64,000 nucleotides of DNA from Muricea muricata (taxonomy: Eukaryota; Cnidaria; Anthozoa; Malacalcyonacea; Plexauridae): assembly GCA_963855995.1 (NCBI GenBank), contig OY979717.1, forward strand, positions 61,658,243 to 61,722,242, given 5' to 3'. This document shows positions 31,806-42,952 of the stretch, in pieces (the stretch's first letter is position 1; the number at the start of each line of letters is the position of its first letter). The notes beneath the pieces are model-generated. The model was not told where the DNA came from. It did not search any database and worked only from the letters and a program-made list of their open reading frames with translations. The translations under genes were made by a program, and so were the position numbers.

Positions 31806-32435
31806 GGGCTATCGCGCTTTCTACTCACTTACCGTTCAACACCACACTCAACCACAAAAGTTCCCCCTGCTCAATTGCTTTACAATCTTGAAATAAGGGG
31901 AAAACTTCCGTCGTTACCGAGAAACCACAAGGTTGTCAATCGTCACCGTGAAGCCAAAGAAAATCAAATCAAAGCTAAGGATAAAAGTAAAGAATATGCG
32001 GATCAACGTAGAGCTACGAAGTCAAGCAATATTAAAGTAGGAGATACCGTTATCGTTAAACAGCAAAAGAAAAATAAACTGTCAGCAAACTTTGCAACAA
32101 CACCATACACAGTTATATGCATCAACGGATCCACCATAGTGGCTGGAAATAAAGATCACAGAATCACTAGAAATAGCTCGTTTTTCAGGAAGGTTCCCAG
32201 TGATATAGAAAGTGGAGAAGAAGAAGAATCGGTCATTTCACAACCTCTCAGAAGAGAAACCAGAACAGGTCACCGGGAAGATCGGACAGGAATGCCAGAA
32301 CAGCAAGATGAAGTAATGCCGCCTAGACGTTCATTAGAACAGCAAAACGAGGCAGCGCCGACGAGACGATCAACGAGAAATCGAACGCAAACCGAATTCT
32401 TCGGGCACCCAATTACCTCTCACGTGATTAATTAG
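31806..32435 (+). pseudogene. Gypsy integrase C-terminal segment
   Basis: Same frame after the TAG. It contains the usual VPPAQLLYN motif, a basic region and an SH3-like DNA-binding fold hint (VGDTVIVKQQKKNKLSA, TPYTVICING), then a charged tail with repeated MPxRRS-like pieces. It ends at TAG 32433. No env-like frame follows. Confidence 0.85.
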
Positions 32436-32557
32436 AAGTGCTAACAGGGACAGTGACACTGAATTTAACACTACATAGCATAATAATGTAACATTTATAT
32501 TTATTCTGGTTTCAGTGCACATTAAAATCAGGTTAGGTTATATTCCAGTTTTGTTAA

Positions 32558-32575
32558 AAGGAAAAAGAGGAGTGA
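32558..32575 (+). promoter_or_regulatory. Polypurine tract of the Gypsy element
   Basis: AAAGGAAAAAGAGGAGTGA lies directly before the 3' LTR. Confidence 0.8.
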
Positions 32576-32736
32576 TGTAGTGATCGCTAGATCACTAGAA
32601 CTCATGCCCCCGCACGGACAGAAATCGGGGGTTCGCGAAGCGGGTGTAATGGTAGTATACGTTTTATATACGTGGGGAATATAGTTAAACTATGAAATAA
32701 AACACATAAAACTTATACGAAATCGCATTCATAACA
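32576..32736 (+). repeat. 3' LTR of the Gypsy element
   Basis: 161 bp, three substitutions relative to the 5' LTR. Confidence 0.95.
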
Positions 32737-33032
32737 TCCCCATACATATAATAGCTGTCAATATCGAGTCATTCTTGGGTTGTCACATTAGCGCGACAAT
32801 CATTACTCGCCCTTCGGGCTCGCGCTTTAGCTAAATTTAGTGAAGTAGATACAGTCCCAGTGAGGGAGAATAGTTTTAATATAGCAAAACAGTACGCTTA
32901 TTGTCGCGCTACGCGCTCCCTCTTTAGCTAAATTTAATGAAGTAGATACAGTCCCAGTGAGTGAGAAATACACAAAACACAGGGGCAACTCGGTCCCAGT
33001 GCTTTCTGGACATTTCGACCTTTAGGGTATCC

Positions 33033-33319
33033 GATTGAGTTACATTACATCTGGAGAGAGCACGCAATCTCTCTTCAGTCAAGCCAAAAACATGGCGGAT
33101 TTCTGACGAATCATCACGCCAATTGACGCCATCTCACGCCAATTGACGCCATATCTATGGCAACGGCTAAAGGTAGTAACCGCTAACCAGGCTCAATTTT
33201 GAGCCCGCGGCAGTTTTCACACCCCCCTGGATGGGATGTTGATCTTCTTCGCAGTAATTTTTTTCGAAGTGACTATATGTCCGGCAGTTTTCTTTGGCCG
33301 AGTCCTTACTCGCCCTTCG
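33033..33319. other. Short direct repeats and target of the next element
   Basis: ACGCCAATTGACGCCAT occurs twice near 33117-33151. The sequence TTACTCGCCCTTCG at 33306-33319 is the left half of a repeat whose intact copy is at about 32799-32870. Confidence 0.5.
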
Positions 33320-33681
33320 TATGCTTTTCCGAAGTTGACAAATTGTCAAGTTTAGACAAGTTTTTATGTCAAGTTGAAATATTATGTCAAGTTGTACCAA
33401 ATTTTATATCAAGTTTAAATATTTTGTTGAAATCGCACCACTTTTTATATCAAGTCATTTTTTAATATGTCAGCTGGACGTGTATTTATATGTTTTCATT
33501 TTTATACATCAAGTTGCGAAAAAAATATTTTTACATCAAGTAGTGAGAATTGAGCTCCCGATCAACTAGCGCCTAGTCTCGCTCGACGGGAAAATTGGCG
33601 CGAAAATTCATTAATTAGTGATTTAGAAATAGATTTTATATTCCGAACATAAACGACTTTTTTCAAAATTTCCTTCGAGTG

Positions 33682-34087
33682 ATGTATGATTGCGACATTG
33701 CCCTACGCTCGAGCAACACTGACTTAGATCGTGTTGAGTATCTTCTACGGAATATTTCAGAATACGAGGGGACAATACGTGTGATGTATGGACGAGTTCG
33801 TGAGCACCATGAGCACACGTCACCATTAACACAATGTTTTGAGCAGTTAATGCAAATTGTTTACAATACTGTGGACAGCCTAAACACGTTGTATCGCGAA
33901 AATGAACCTACAGAGCTTCCCAACAACAATGACAATTACGGGCATCGAGAACCATTTCGTTCCGAGCCTGTAAGTTCTGGGCAAGCAGGAAGACCACGAT
34001 TCAATATTACCGAGTAGCAAATTGTAGTGTTACGTGAAAGACTGGGTTTTCGGTGGACAGATATTGCCTCACTCCTACATGTATCAT
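33682..34087 (+). pseudogene. Truncated integrase-type transposase, left arm
   Basis: From ATG 33682 (MYDCDIALRSSNTDLDRVEY): an acidic helical N-terminus, then GRPRFNITE, TAG at 34015-34017, then QIVVLRERLGFRWTDIASLL. This corresponds to the N-terminus and first helices of the helix-turn-helix of the protein at 17544-19001. It stops where the palindrome turns. Confidence 0.85.
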
Positions 34088-34090
34088 GAC

Positions 34091-34792
34091 TTACCATAAA
34101 GCATTAGGACAAGGAACATTGTATTTTCCCCGAATAGTCATTCTGGGCATTCTCAAGGCTGATGTCACTGGATCTAACCTCTGCAAGGCAGAAATTACGC
34201 GATGTCTTTGCACTAATAAACCTCTAGATCTCAAAGCACCTCGGATTAAACCAAGCCCGGACTGTGGGGTTATTGTTAGGATGTCTTTAACAAGATTGTC
34301 AAGCTCGTCATTCGTTATTGGAGAAAAGCTTTCTGCCTGACCAACAGCCATGCCGTTTTCTCTACGTCGCCTATTTAATGTTCTCGTAGATACATGTAGG
34401 AGTGAGGCAATATCTGTCCACCGAAAACCCAGTCTTTCACGTAACACTACAATTTGCTACTCGGTAATATTGAATCGTGGTCTTCCTGCTTGCCCAGAAC
34501 TTACAGGCTCGGAACGAAATGGTTCTCGATGCCCGTAATTGTCATTGTTGTTGGGAAGCTCTGTAGGTTCATTTTCGCGATACAACGTGTTTAGGCTGTC
34601 CACAGTATTGTGAACAATTTGCATTAAGTGCTCAAATCATTGTGTTAATGGTGACGTGTGCTCATGGTGCTCACGAACTCGTCCATACATCACACGTATT
34701 GTCCCCTCGTATTCTGAAATATTCCGTAGAAGATACTCAACACGATCTAAGTCAGTGTTGCTCAAGCGTAGGGCAATGTCGCAATCATACAT
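34091..34792 (-). pseudogene. Truncated integrase-type transposase, right arm
   Basis: Minus-strand copy from ATG 34790-34792. It carries the same N-terminus, an extra in-frame TGA near LTQ, the same TAG after NITE, then the complete helix-turn-helix (TLNRRRREN) and linker (SPITNDELDNLVKDI; GLIRGALRSRGLLVQRHR) up to YNVPCPNALW, just before where the first catalytic Asp would be. No catalytic residue remains, so it cannot act as a transposase. Confidence 0.88.
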
Positions 34793-35191
34793 CACTCGAA
34801 GGAAATTTTGAAAAAAGTCGTTTGTGTTCGGAATATAAAATCTATTTCTAAATCACTAATTAATGAATTTTCGCGCCAATTTTCCCCTCGAGTGAGACTA
34901 GGCGCTAGTTGATCTGGAGCTCAATTCTCACTACTTGATGTAAAAATTTTTTTTCGCAACTTGATGTATAAAAATGCAAACATATAAATACACGTCCAGT
35001 TGACATATTAAAAAATGACTTGACATAAAAAGTGGTGCGGCTTAACAAAATATTTAAACTTGATATAAAATTTGGTACAACTTGACATAATATTTTGACT
35101 TGATACAAAAATTATGTTATTTGGCATAATATTTCAACTTGACATAAAAACTTGTCTAAACTTGACAATTTGTTACCTTCGGAAAAGCATA

Positions 35192-35348
35192 CCTTCGGGC
35201 TCGCGCTTTAGCTAAATTTGGTGAAGTAGATACAGTCCCAGTGAGTGAGAGTAGTGAGTGAGAATAGTTTTAATAAGAAAAAATATAAGAATATAAGAAA
35301 AAAAATATTCAAAAAATTAAGAAGAAGAAAAAAAAGTATAAAAGAAAA
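35192..35348. other. Right half of a target repeat, then A-rich tract
   Basis: The TTTAGCTAAATTTGGTGAAG unit and a purine-rich 35276-35345 tract. Confidence 0.5.
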
Positions 35349-35424
35349 GCACGTAAGCGGGCTCAAACCCGAAACACACAGGTCAAAAGCGTGCGATCTA
35401 GACAGACCACTGAGCTAGTGCGGC
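35349..35424 (-). tRNA. tRNA-like sequence, degenerate (pseudogene or SINE head)
   Basis: On the minus strand a box A (TAGCTCAGTGGT) and box B (GGGTTTGAGCC) are correctly spaced. The T arm pairs (CGGG/CCCG around a 7-base loop) and a T-run follows the 3' end as a pol III stop would. The acceptor ends do not pair and the anticodon loop is too long, so no isotype is assigned and a working tRNA is unlikely. Confidence 0.45.
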
Positions 35425-37761
35425 CAATCGAAAGTTTCCCGTTAAAAACTAAATTTATACTGCTTATGTAACCTGAACCTGAAAACGACATGCGCTGAAA
35501 AACTGCCGGACATTTAGTTTTTTCAAACAACTGTCCGGCTGCCGGACATATAGTCACTTCGAATTTTTTTTGTCAATGAGAATGATTTTGATGAATTTTT
35601 TTGGATTTTTACGATTTATTCAAACATGTACAAGTAATTCATTATATACTTGGCCTTGAACAGAAGCGGAAAATTAATAAAGTCTTGAAAATGTCGACAA
35701 TTGCAAGATTTTTGATGAGAAACAACAGCCTGAACTATTTGAAGTTTTGTATTTTAAGAACAGGTATTTGAAAATTAGAGTTTCTTTCTTTTAAGTTTAT
35801 TTTTTCAATTTTCATGCTCAATGTTGTTCTATATAAAATTTGTAAGCTTGACCCCTGAGTATACTCTACAGTCTTACATTGATCGTACAGATTTATGTTA
35901 TGCATAACTTGGATCAGTTGGATGTAGAAAGTTGAAATTGCCTTCTGGTATATTTTATATCTTTGAATTATAAAAACAGGGTCCTGAAGGGCTACTAATC
36001 CTGTTGGCAAGTGCACAAAGCTTTCTATTGTTTTGTGGAAAGTCCCAGTGCATGGAATCCTATTTTTCCAGCAAAAATATGCAATTCTGAGCTCCCAGTT
36101 TACCCTTTTCAGGACCCTCTAAAAATCTCATATTTCTGCCACACTAGCTCTTTTATTCAGGTACATTGACACACAGTTTGCAATCAGACCTGTATGCAAT
36201 CAGAATGCATAGAAGTCTATTTAGACATAGAAATGTACATAGAAATGTAGAAGTCTATTTAGACATAGAAGTGTATATCTTTTCTACACTGGCACAAATT
36301 GACACATATGTCTGCAAAAAAACACATCTCACCTTGATTTGTGGGTCCTATGCCTTTTTAAGGGAGGGGAGTCAAAGTCATCATTTTCCTAATGCAATTT
36401 TTTACTGATTTCAATGAATCCTATCTCCAACCACCATCCCCTGGGTGATGCCAATGTGTATCATCTCACATCCTTTCTTGTCAATGTTATGTTTTTGTTT
36501 CTAGTGAGCACTGTAAATTTGACACCTGGTTTGTACAGACTCTTATCTGTTGTTTTTGTATTCTAGGGTAATGTCAAAAATACATGCAAAATGTGTCTTG
36601 AAAATAGCATTTATGAAGGAAATTGAAGATAGCATTAATGCAAGACTAATTTTGGACTTTTTTAATTTGCCTTTTTACATGTATGATTACTAGCTTAACA
36701 TTAACAATGTAACTTTAAGAATGGAAGTGACAACTGTACGTACAATATAGAATTTGACATTTTATTAAAACATTCATCATATAGATATGACACGGTAAAA
36801 TTTCTGTCTCTGTTGTTTTACATATGTATGCTTTATGCCATGTTGAGGTGAGGTTCTTACAGCAGATAGGTCCTACAAAATAAGAAAACAGTAACAAGTA
36901 TATTAGTATATTGTAGTACATTTTTGCCTTCACAACACAAGGATACACATACATCTAGTAAAGAAAGCAAATGCCTTTATTATATAAGGGTAAAACTATC
37001 AAGGATTCTTAAATACTGATAAGTCAATGATATTTACAATTATAATTGCACAATTTTATTTTTACAGAGTGACTCCATTCAATACTGGGCCCCTGTATTT
37101 GGTCTTGAAATGTCTAATTTTCTATGCACATGCAGTCAACTATTGTATCTTTAAAAGGCATCAATGGCTAATACAAAACTTAACAATGAAAACATGCAGT
37201 TTTATGAACCTTGTCACTTCTAAATTTCTTCTGATTGTTAATGTAAAGTGTGAGTTACCTTGGTGCATTTGGAAAACAAAACATCTTTAATGCCATGTCC
37301 TGGATATTTTCCCTTTTCTACAGCTGACATTTTTCTCAGGTAATGGGTTTGCACATACTGGCAGGTACAAACCTAAAACAAAGCGAGTGTGTACTTTGTT
37401 TAAATCTTCTGGTAGTATCTACTTTCTACGTAAGCAGCTTAGCCGAAGAGTTGCATAAAGATGCTGCTGAGTCCTGGAAAGTCTGGCTAGCATATGCAAC
37501 AGCTTTCAGCAAAACAAAACGAAGCTAGCAACTATAAAAATGCAATGCTCAAAAGAAAAAAACTATGTCAATAATCTTTTACCATTTGTATATAAGATCT
37601 AAGGGTTTGTGTGATCTAAAAACACTTCATTATCAAACTTCATTAATATTGACGCAAAATACAAAGTATATGTTGTGTGAAACATACCTGAAAGAAGAAT
37701 TCCCCTACATTTATGGTAGATTCTTGCTCCGACAAGTAAGGCAAACACCTTTTTTTATGGG
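35425..37761. other. No gene recognised; dispersed and local repeats
   Basis: 36005-36122 is the inverse relative of 23215-23330. AGAAGTCTATTTAGACATAG is duplicated near 36210-36270. Short frames have no recognisable domain. Confidence 0.45.
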
Positions 37762-37809
37762 GCGCCGTTTGTTCATTTAGTATTTAACACAAAAAAGCTT
37801 GCCTGATGT

Positions 37810-38380
37810 CAATGATTTATCAAATAATCCAAATTAGTGGATTATTTAATAAAGAATCCAATTCGGCACGTCGATTATTTGTTAAATAATCCATTTCCAA
37901 AATGGATTATTTGTTATATAATCCATTTCCAAAATGGATTGTTTGTTATATAATCCATTTTCAAAATGGATTATTTGTTATATAATCCATTTCCAAAATG
38001 GATTGTTTGTGATATTTAAGAAATATAAAACATTATCCGTGTTGATATAACTATATCAATACGGAAAAAATGTTTTATATTTCTTTTACAACATAGCACA
38101 AAAAACTTTAACAGAAGAGTAGTGGTGGGAAATTTTCCGTGTTGACATAGAGTTATATCAACACGGCTCTTAGCCACTCAGCGTTCAGAATTTACAAATT
38201 CTATATTATAAAATCCATTTTCAAAATGGGTTATTTGTTATATAAACCATTTCGAAAATTGATTATTTGGTAAATAATCCATTTCCAAAATGGATTGTTT
38301 GTTATATAATCCATTTTCAAAATGGATTATTTGTTATATAATCCATTTCCAAAATGGATTGTTTGTTATATAATCCGTTT
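37810..38380. repeat. Left array of palindromic units (about 32 bp)
   Basis: ATTATTTGTTATATAATCC and ATTTCCAAAATGG alternate. A non-array segment of about 190 bp (38020-38205), containing an inverted TGTTGATATA pair, interrupts it. Confidence 0.85.
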
Positions 38381-39344
38381 ACACGGCCAAAAATTGAACA
38401 GGTTGTTGGCGCATGATGGTTGAACAACACCGGAAAAATGTTGTTATCATGGTTGAACCGTACTGTTGAAACAACATTGTTGAACAATATTGTTGTAACA
38501 ATATTGTTCGGACTTGATGGATGAACAATGCTGTTCCACGTTGTTGGAGCAAGGGCTTAACAATACTGATAAAACGATGTTAAATGTTGTCAGGACAATA
38601 CTGTTAGGCATTGTTGTTTTATCATGCCTCGACAATATTGTTGTAACAACATTGTTCGGACTTGATAGATAAACAATGCTGTTCGATGTTGTTGGAACAA
38701 GGCTGAACAATACTGATAAAACAAAGATGTTAAATGTTGTCAGAACAATATTGTTAGGCATTACACAGCCAGAAACGCCACAGACTTGCTGCAAGTTGTG
38801 GACTTTACCGGCTTGCTGCAAGTTGTCATCAAGTTGTAGCAAGCCTGTTGACTTCATCAAGTTGCAGCAAGTCTGCGAGGATCAGACTTGCCGCAAGTTG
38901 ATTTTTCAGATTTGCTGCAAGTTGATATCACAGACTTGCTGCAAGACTGAAACCACAAATTGCAACAAGTTTGTTGAAAGCATCAGTGCTGATACAAGAG
39001 AATCTTGCTGCAATTGAATAATATATAAGTTGATGCAAATTTGCAGAGAAGATCAGACTTGATGCGGTTTAATATTTTAATGCAGCCTTTCTGCAAGTTA
39101 TGAAAAAACTTGCTTGCGAATAACAAGTCTTGTCAAAGCTAGTCTGTACTTATATATAAGGGCTGGCAGACCTAACAGTCTGACGCGTAAAATAATTGAA
39201 ATCTGTCCTCGAACGTTGGTTGGAAAATGTTAAAAATACGTAAGAAAAACTATTCTTGATATTTAAAATAAAGCGGCACTAAAATTAAATTTTCGCTGCA
39301 GTGACTTTATTTATTTTTGTTAATGATAAATGGCATGGTAGAAA

Positions 39345-39610
39345 AGACGGGTACCGGATACCGGATAGACGGATACCGGATAGACGGATACCGGATAGAC
39401 GGGTACCGGATAGACGGATACCGGATAGACGGATACCGGATAGACGGATACCGGATAGACGGATACCGGATAGACGGATACCGGATAGACGGATACCGGA
39501 TAGACGGATACCGGATAGACGGATACCGGATAGACGGATACCGGATACCGTATAGACGGATACCGGATAAACGGATACCGGATAGACGGATACTGGATAG
39601 ACGGATACCA
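39345..39610. repeat. 15-bp minisatellite, left TIR array
   Basis: About 17 copies of GGATAGACGGATACC. Because 15 is a multiple of 3, open frames of the GYRID and DRRIP type appear on both strands and are not genes. Confidence 0.95.
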
Positions 39611-40070
39611 TTATACTAGAAACTTAGAATTAATTCGTAAAACAGCTATATTTTCAACTTGTTTAGGTGCATGACAATAAAATCATGTACCAATTTATGG
39701 TAGACGTTTAGAAACATTGTCTCAAACAGGTTTTGAAACAGGTTTTAGTAACTCAATTTATTTAAGGCATGAATTTTTTTCTCATTTCTACGGAGCCCCA
39801 TAAGGGCCATTATTACCGTTATCTTATTTTTTTTTCATAAATTCCAACATTTTCAAAAATTCCGACTTTATTTTTTAAAATTCCGACTTTATTTTACAAT
39901 TCCGACTTTTTTCTAAAATTCCGACTTTTTTCTAAAATTCCGATTTTATTTTTAAAATCCCGACTTCATTTTTAAAATTCCGACTTTTCTAAAATTCCGA
40001 CTTTTTCCTAAAATTCCGACTTTTTCTCAAACTCTAAAGTACATTAATTTTATAATGTTAGCCAGCCACA

Positions 40071-40259
40071 ATGACTCAATATTTATGCCTCGTTTGCTTC
40101 GTTTGTCTTTCTATACATCCATTTTGTTGCCATGCTGTTATACCACATGAATATATACCAGCTATGGAAGGAGAAATACGACAGACAGAGGACTGGATCT
40201 TCTTTCTACGCCTTCAGGGTGGACAATTTTTAAAATCTGACGGACAGTTTCTCTGCTAG
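40071..40259 (+). pseudogene. Left-arm copy of the foldback's first coding exon
   Basis: MTQYLCLVCFVCLSIHPFCC followed by HEYIPAMEGE, the same as the minus-strand copy apart from a small deletion after AMEG. It then crosses the palindrome turn into unrelated frame. Not functional. Confidence 0.7.
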
Positions 40260-40644
40260 TAACAAGCCCATGTTTTATTTGCAACCGTTGATGCATGGCT
40301 CTATATCCAAGGGAAGACGCACTACCTTTCAATTCCATCTCAATTGCTTGAGTTACCTCTGGTACTGAGTTGCCCTCTGTCCGTTGACGCAGTCTCATGG
40401 CTCTAAGTAAACGTTTTAATTAACGAAGCTTAGCATATTTCCGTGGAACTTGGACAAGAAGAGCAGAATCTTCATATAGGATCGAAAAACCTAAGTTAAA
40501 ATATTTCCGTAGCAAAATTTCTCTTGTCAGTATTTCTCCTTGACCTTCCATAGCTGGTATATATTCATGTGGTGTAACAGCACGGCAACAAAATGAATAC
40601 ATAGAAAGACAAACGAAGCAAACGAGGCATAAATATTGAGTCAT
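40162..40644 (-). pseudogene. Integrase-type transposase N-terminal fragment, right arm and centre
   Basis: Starts at ATG 40642-40644 with the same MTQYLCLVCF exon, then REILLRKYFNLGF, the first helix of an integrase helix-turn-helix. At least two frame changes between 40400 and 40480 separate it from RAMRLRQRTEG and LGYRAMHQRLQIKHGL, VTSRETVRQILKIV, a second HTH typical of these integrases. It ends at the palindrome turn. The catalytic core is missing. Confidence 0.8.
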
Positions 40645-41246
40645 TGTGGCTGGCTAACTAGCAGTTCTCGCAATGAATTAGATTATAAAATTAATGTACT
40701 TTAAAGTTTGAGAAAAAGTGGGAATTTTAGAAAAAAGTGGAAATTTTAGAAAAAAGTGGGAATTTTAGAAAAAGCCAAAATTTTAAAAATAAAGTCGGAA
40801 TTTTAAAAATAAAGTCGGAATCTTAGAAAAAAGTCGGAATTTTAAAAAATAAAGTCGGAATTTAAAAGAAAAAGTCGGAATTTTTTTAAAAGTTGGAATT
40901 TATGAAAAATATAAAATAACGGCGTAATGGTCCTTATGGGATTCCGTACATTTCTCACATCATAAGATACATAATATACAACGTTGGATGTTTCCAACAT
41001 AAACGTTGATAAAACAGCTTGAGCAATAGGTTTACACAAAGTGTTCGATAGATATTGCTAAAATACAGAAAAATTCCCTTTTTCTTTTAATGTCTATCTA
41101 CATGCTCTCACATGTGACAATCACAACCCCCACCCGCCCCAGTCCTTGGCCTCCTCTCTCCTCAGCACCGGCCGCCCATGAGCTGAATGTCAATAATCAT
41201 AATGGTAATAGATTAATGTCATGTCTGCTAAACACAAAGCAATAAC

Positions 41247-41396
41247 ACCTTGGTCAGCCGATTCGCCGTTGAGTTTTTTCGTAACAATAATTTCTTTGTT
41301 GTATTGCCCCTTCCACACTGTTCCATATGCTCCATTTCCAATATGTTCCTTTAACTCCACTTCTTGATATTCGAAAGAAGGCAAATTGATATAGCT
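41247..41396 (-). pseudogene. Protein kinase exon fragment (glycine-rich loop)
   Basis: The minus strand encodes INLPSFEYQEVELKEHIGNG and AYGTVWKGQYNKEIIVTKKL: the kinase P-loop GNGAYG, the following V, and the ATP-binding Lys in IVTKK. After DQ the sequence CAAG|GTGTTA fits a 5' splice site, so this is probably one exon of a kinase gene of the Tyr-kinase-like or MAP3K type. The catalytic loop and the rest are absent. It lies inside the MULE-like element, which suggests capture of a host gene piece. Confidence 0.65.
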
Positions 41397-42274
41397 TTTT
41401 TAAGCTAGGTATCTTAAAAGACATCCTGTTTCTTCAGAATATGAATTCTACAATGTTATTCGCTTAAGTTGAGTATGTACAGCGAATAGCAATTTTACAG
41501 CGCAGGGAAAAGTTGTTACATTATGGTATTTTACTTCACTTAATTATCAAGTGGAAATGCATGCGGCATGTATCACATTTCAAGAAAAACACAATTTAAA
41601 ACAGCATTAACCTTTATCGTAACTAAAATGTAACTTGTTGAGGTCGAATACTAGTTTATGCTAAATATATCTTTGCGGCAAAATGTTTGCAATCCCTATA
41701 TTTGCACGTCCTATATTCCTCAAAAAATACCACAGAATGAATCGCAATCGTTTTCTCAACGTATCTACCGCTTCGAGAGACTTTAAATACGAGAAACGTT
41801 GATCATGATACCCTCAACGAAGATAGTAGAGTAATTAAAGTATGCAGTATGTATAAGTTTCTTTTACTTTTATAACGATCCGTTCAATGATAAATTTATA
41901 GAAACGTAAGAAATATATAGAAATTGAATATATGCATTCAATACTTTGTTGACAGCGAAGGCCTGTTTCGCTAGAAAAGGGCCAATATGCCATAACCAGA
42001 ACTTAAGACATTTAATTAGCCTAAATTTAATCGCAAGTTATATTAAAAAGCAAAGCATGTTGGTGATATGAGTACAACATCGCACTATAAGTAGCCTGGT
42101 AACAGACACATGATTAGGTTAAGAGGCATTTTCGTAAATACATTATGTACATGAATATCCACAAGACAGGTTTTTCGGCTGTATTTAAATTGGCCCATTT
42201 GATACATTTAGACCTAGATCACCAAAACGTCTTTCGACAATTTCATATACTTTTTTATCAAAACCAGATTAATT

Positions 42275-42580
42275 CGTCTATCCGTTTATCCGGTATCCGT
42301 CTATCCGGTATCCGTTTATCCGGTATCCGTCTATCCGGTATCCGTCTATCCGGTATCCGTCTATCCGGTATCCGTCTATCCGGTATCCGTCTATCCGGTA
42401 TCCGTCTATCCGGTATCCGTCTATCCGGTATCCGTCTATCCGGTATCCGTCTATCCGGTATCCGTCTATCCGGTATCCGTCTATCCGGTATCCGTCTATC
42501 CGGTATCCGTCTATCCGGTATCCGTCTATCCGGTATCCGTCTATCCGGTATCCGTCTATCCGGTATCCGGTACCCGTCTT
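42275..42580. repeat. 15-bp minisatellite, right TIR array (inverted)
   Basis: About 20 copies of GGTATCCGTCTATCC, the inverse of the left array, more homogeneous than the left one. Confidence 0.95.
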
Positions 42581-42952
42581 TTCTACCATGCCATGATAAA
42601 TTGTAACGAATAGTCGATACAGCATTTGATTGGCTTTTAAAATTCAAGAACAATCTAACAACCAATCAAATCAAGATCAGACCGTATTCGTCATTACAAA
42701 CAGCAAGCAACAGCAAGAAAGATATATTTAAAAAAAACAACAGAAGATGTCAAGTCTTTGAAAGGTTGAATAGAGATTGAAGCGAAAAAAATAGAGGTAC
42801 AGTTAAAGTATAGTTCTTTACTTGGTGTATAGATAGGAGCTTAGACCAAAAATAATGACATTTTAATCATGTTTCTTACTATTTTCATAGGCGAAAAGAC
42901 ATTTCGTGTTTCGGATATTTGTAAAGACATTCAACAGTATCCCAGCGAAAAC

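Larger units (their letters stand above)
28168..32736 (+). mobile_element. Gypsy (Ty3-like) LTR retrotransposon, 4.57 kb, recent
   Basis: Two 161-bp LTRs (TGTAGTGATC...CATAACA) differ at three positions, and the 5-bp duplication TCCCC is perfect (28163-28167 and 32737-32741). The internal order gag, protease, RT, RNase H, integrase is that of Gypsy elements. Two frameshifts and one stop break the polyprotein. Confidence 0.95.
28099..33032. mobile_element. Inverted-repeat element interrupted by the Gypsy element
   Basis: Arms 28099-28163 and 32968-33032 share GGTCGAAATGTC and GCACTGGGACCGAGTTGCCC. Without the Gypsy insertion the element would be about 360 bp. Two TTTAGCTAAATTTARTGAAG units lie in its right half (32830-32950). 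Confidence 0.8.
33320..35191. mobile_element. Foldback copy of an integrase-type transposon (1.87 kb)
   Basis: Arms 33320-34087 and 34386-35191 are near-inverse copies with ends TATGCTTTTCCGAAG and CTTCGGAAAAGCATA, flanked by a 6-bp duplication CCTTCG (33314-33319, 35192-35197). An intact pre-insertion relative, with CCTTCG once, is at about 32803-32850. Subterminal sequence is rich in TATGTCAAGTTG units of about 22 bp. Each arm holds the 5' end of a transposase gene, and the spacer extends the right-hand copy further. Confidence 0.9.
39789..40948. mobile_element. Second integrase-type foldback element, level 4
   Basis: Inverted arms of about 390 bp with ends TACGGAGCCCCATAAGG and CCTTATGGGATTCCGTA, subterminal AAATTCCGACTTTT arrays, and a perfect 6-bp duplication CATTTC (39783-39788, 40949-40954). 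Each arm contains the same first exon (ATG 40071 on +, ATG 40642-40644 on -). The centre carries the helix-turn-helix part of the transposase on the minus strand. Confidence 0.88.
39332..42592. mobile_element. MULE-like element with 9-bp TSD and minisatellite TIRs, level 3
   Basis: TIRs start GGCATGGTAGAAAAGACGGG and run into inverted arrays of the 15-bp unit GGATAGACGGATACC. The flanks are a perfect 9-bp repeat ATGATAAAT (39323-39331, 42593-42601), the length typical of Mutator-like elements. The interior contains a nested integrase foldback (39789-40948) and a protein kinase exon fragment (41247-41396). No transposase is seen. Confidence 0.8.

Noticed and set aside
39285..39619. GIRLS, DRRIP and GYRID repeat frames on both strands
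   Set aside because: Translation of the 15-bp minisatellite, whose length is a multiple of three. The mirror array at 42275-42580 gives the same.
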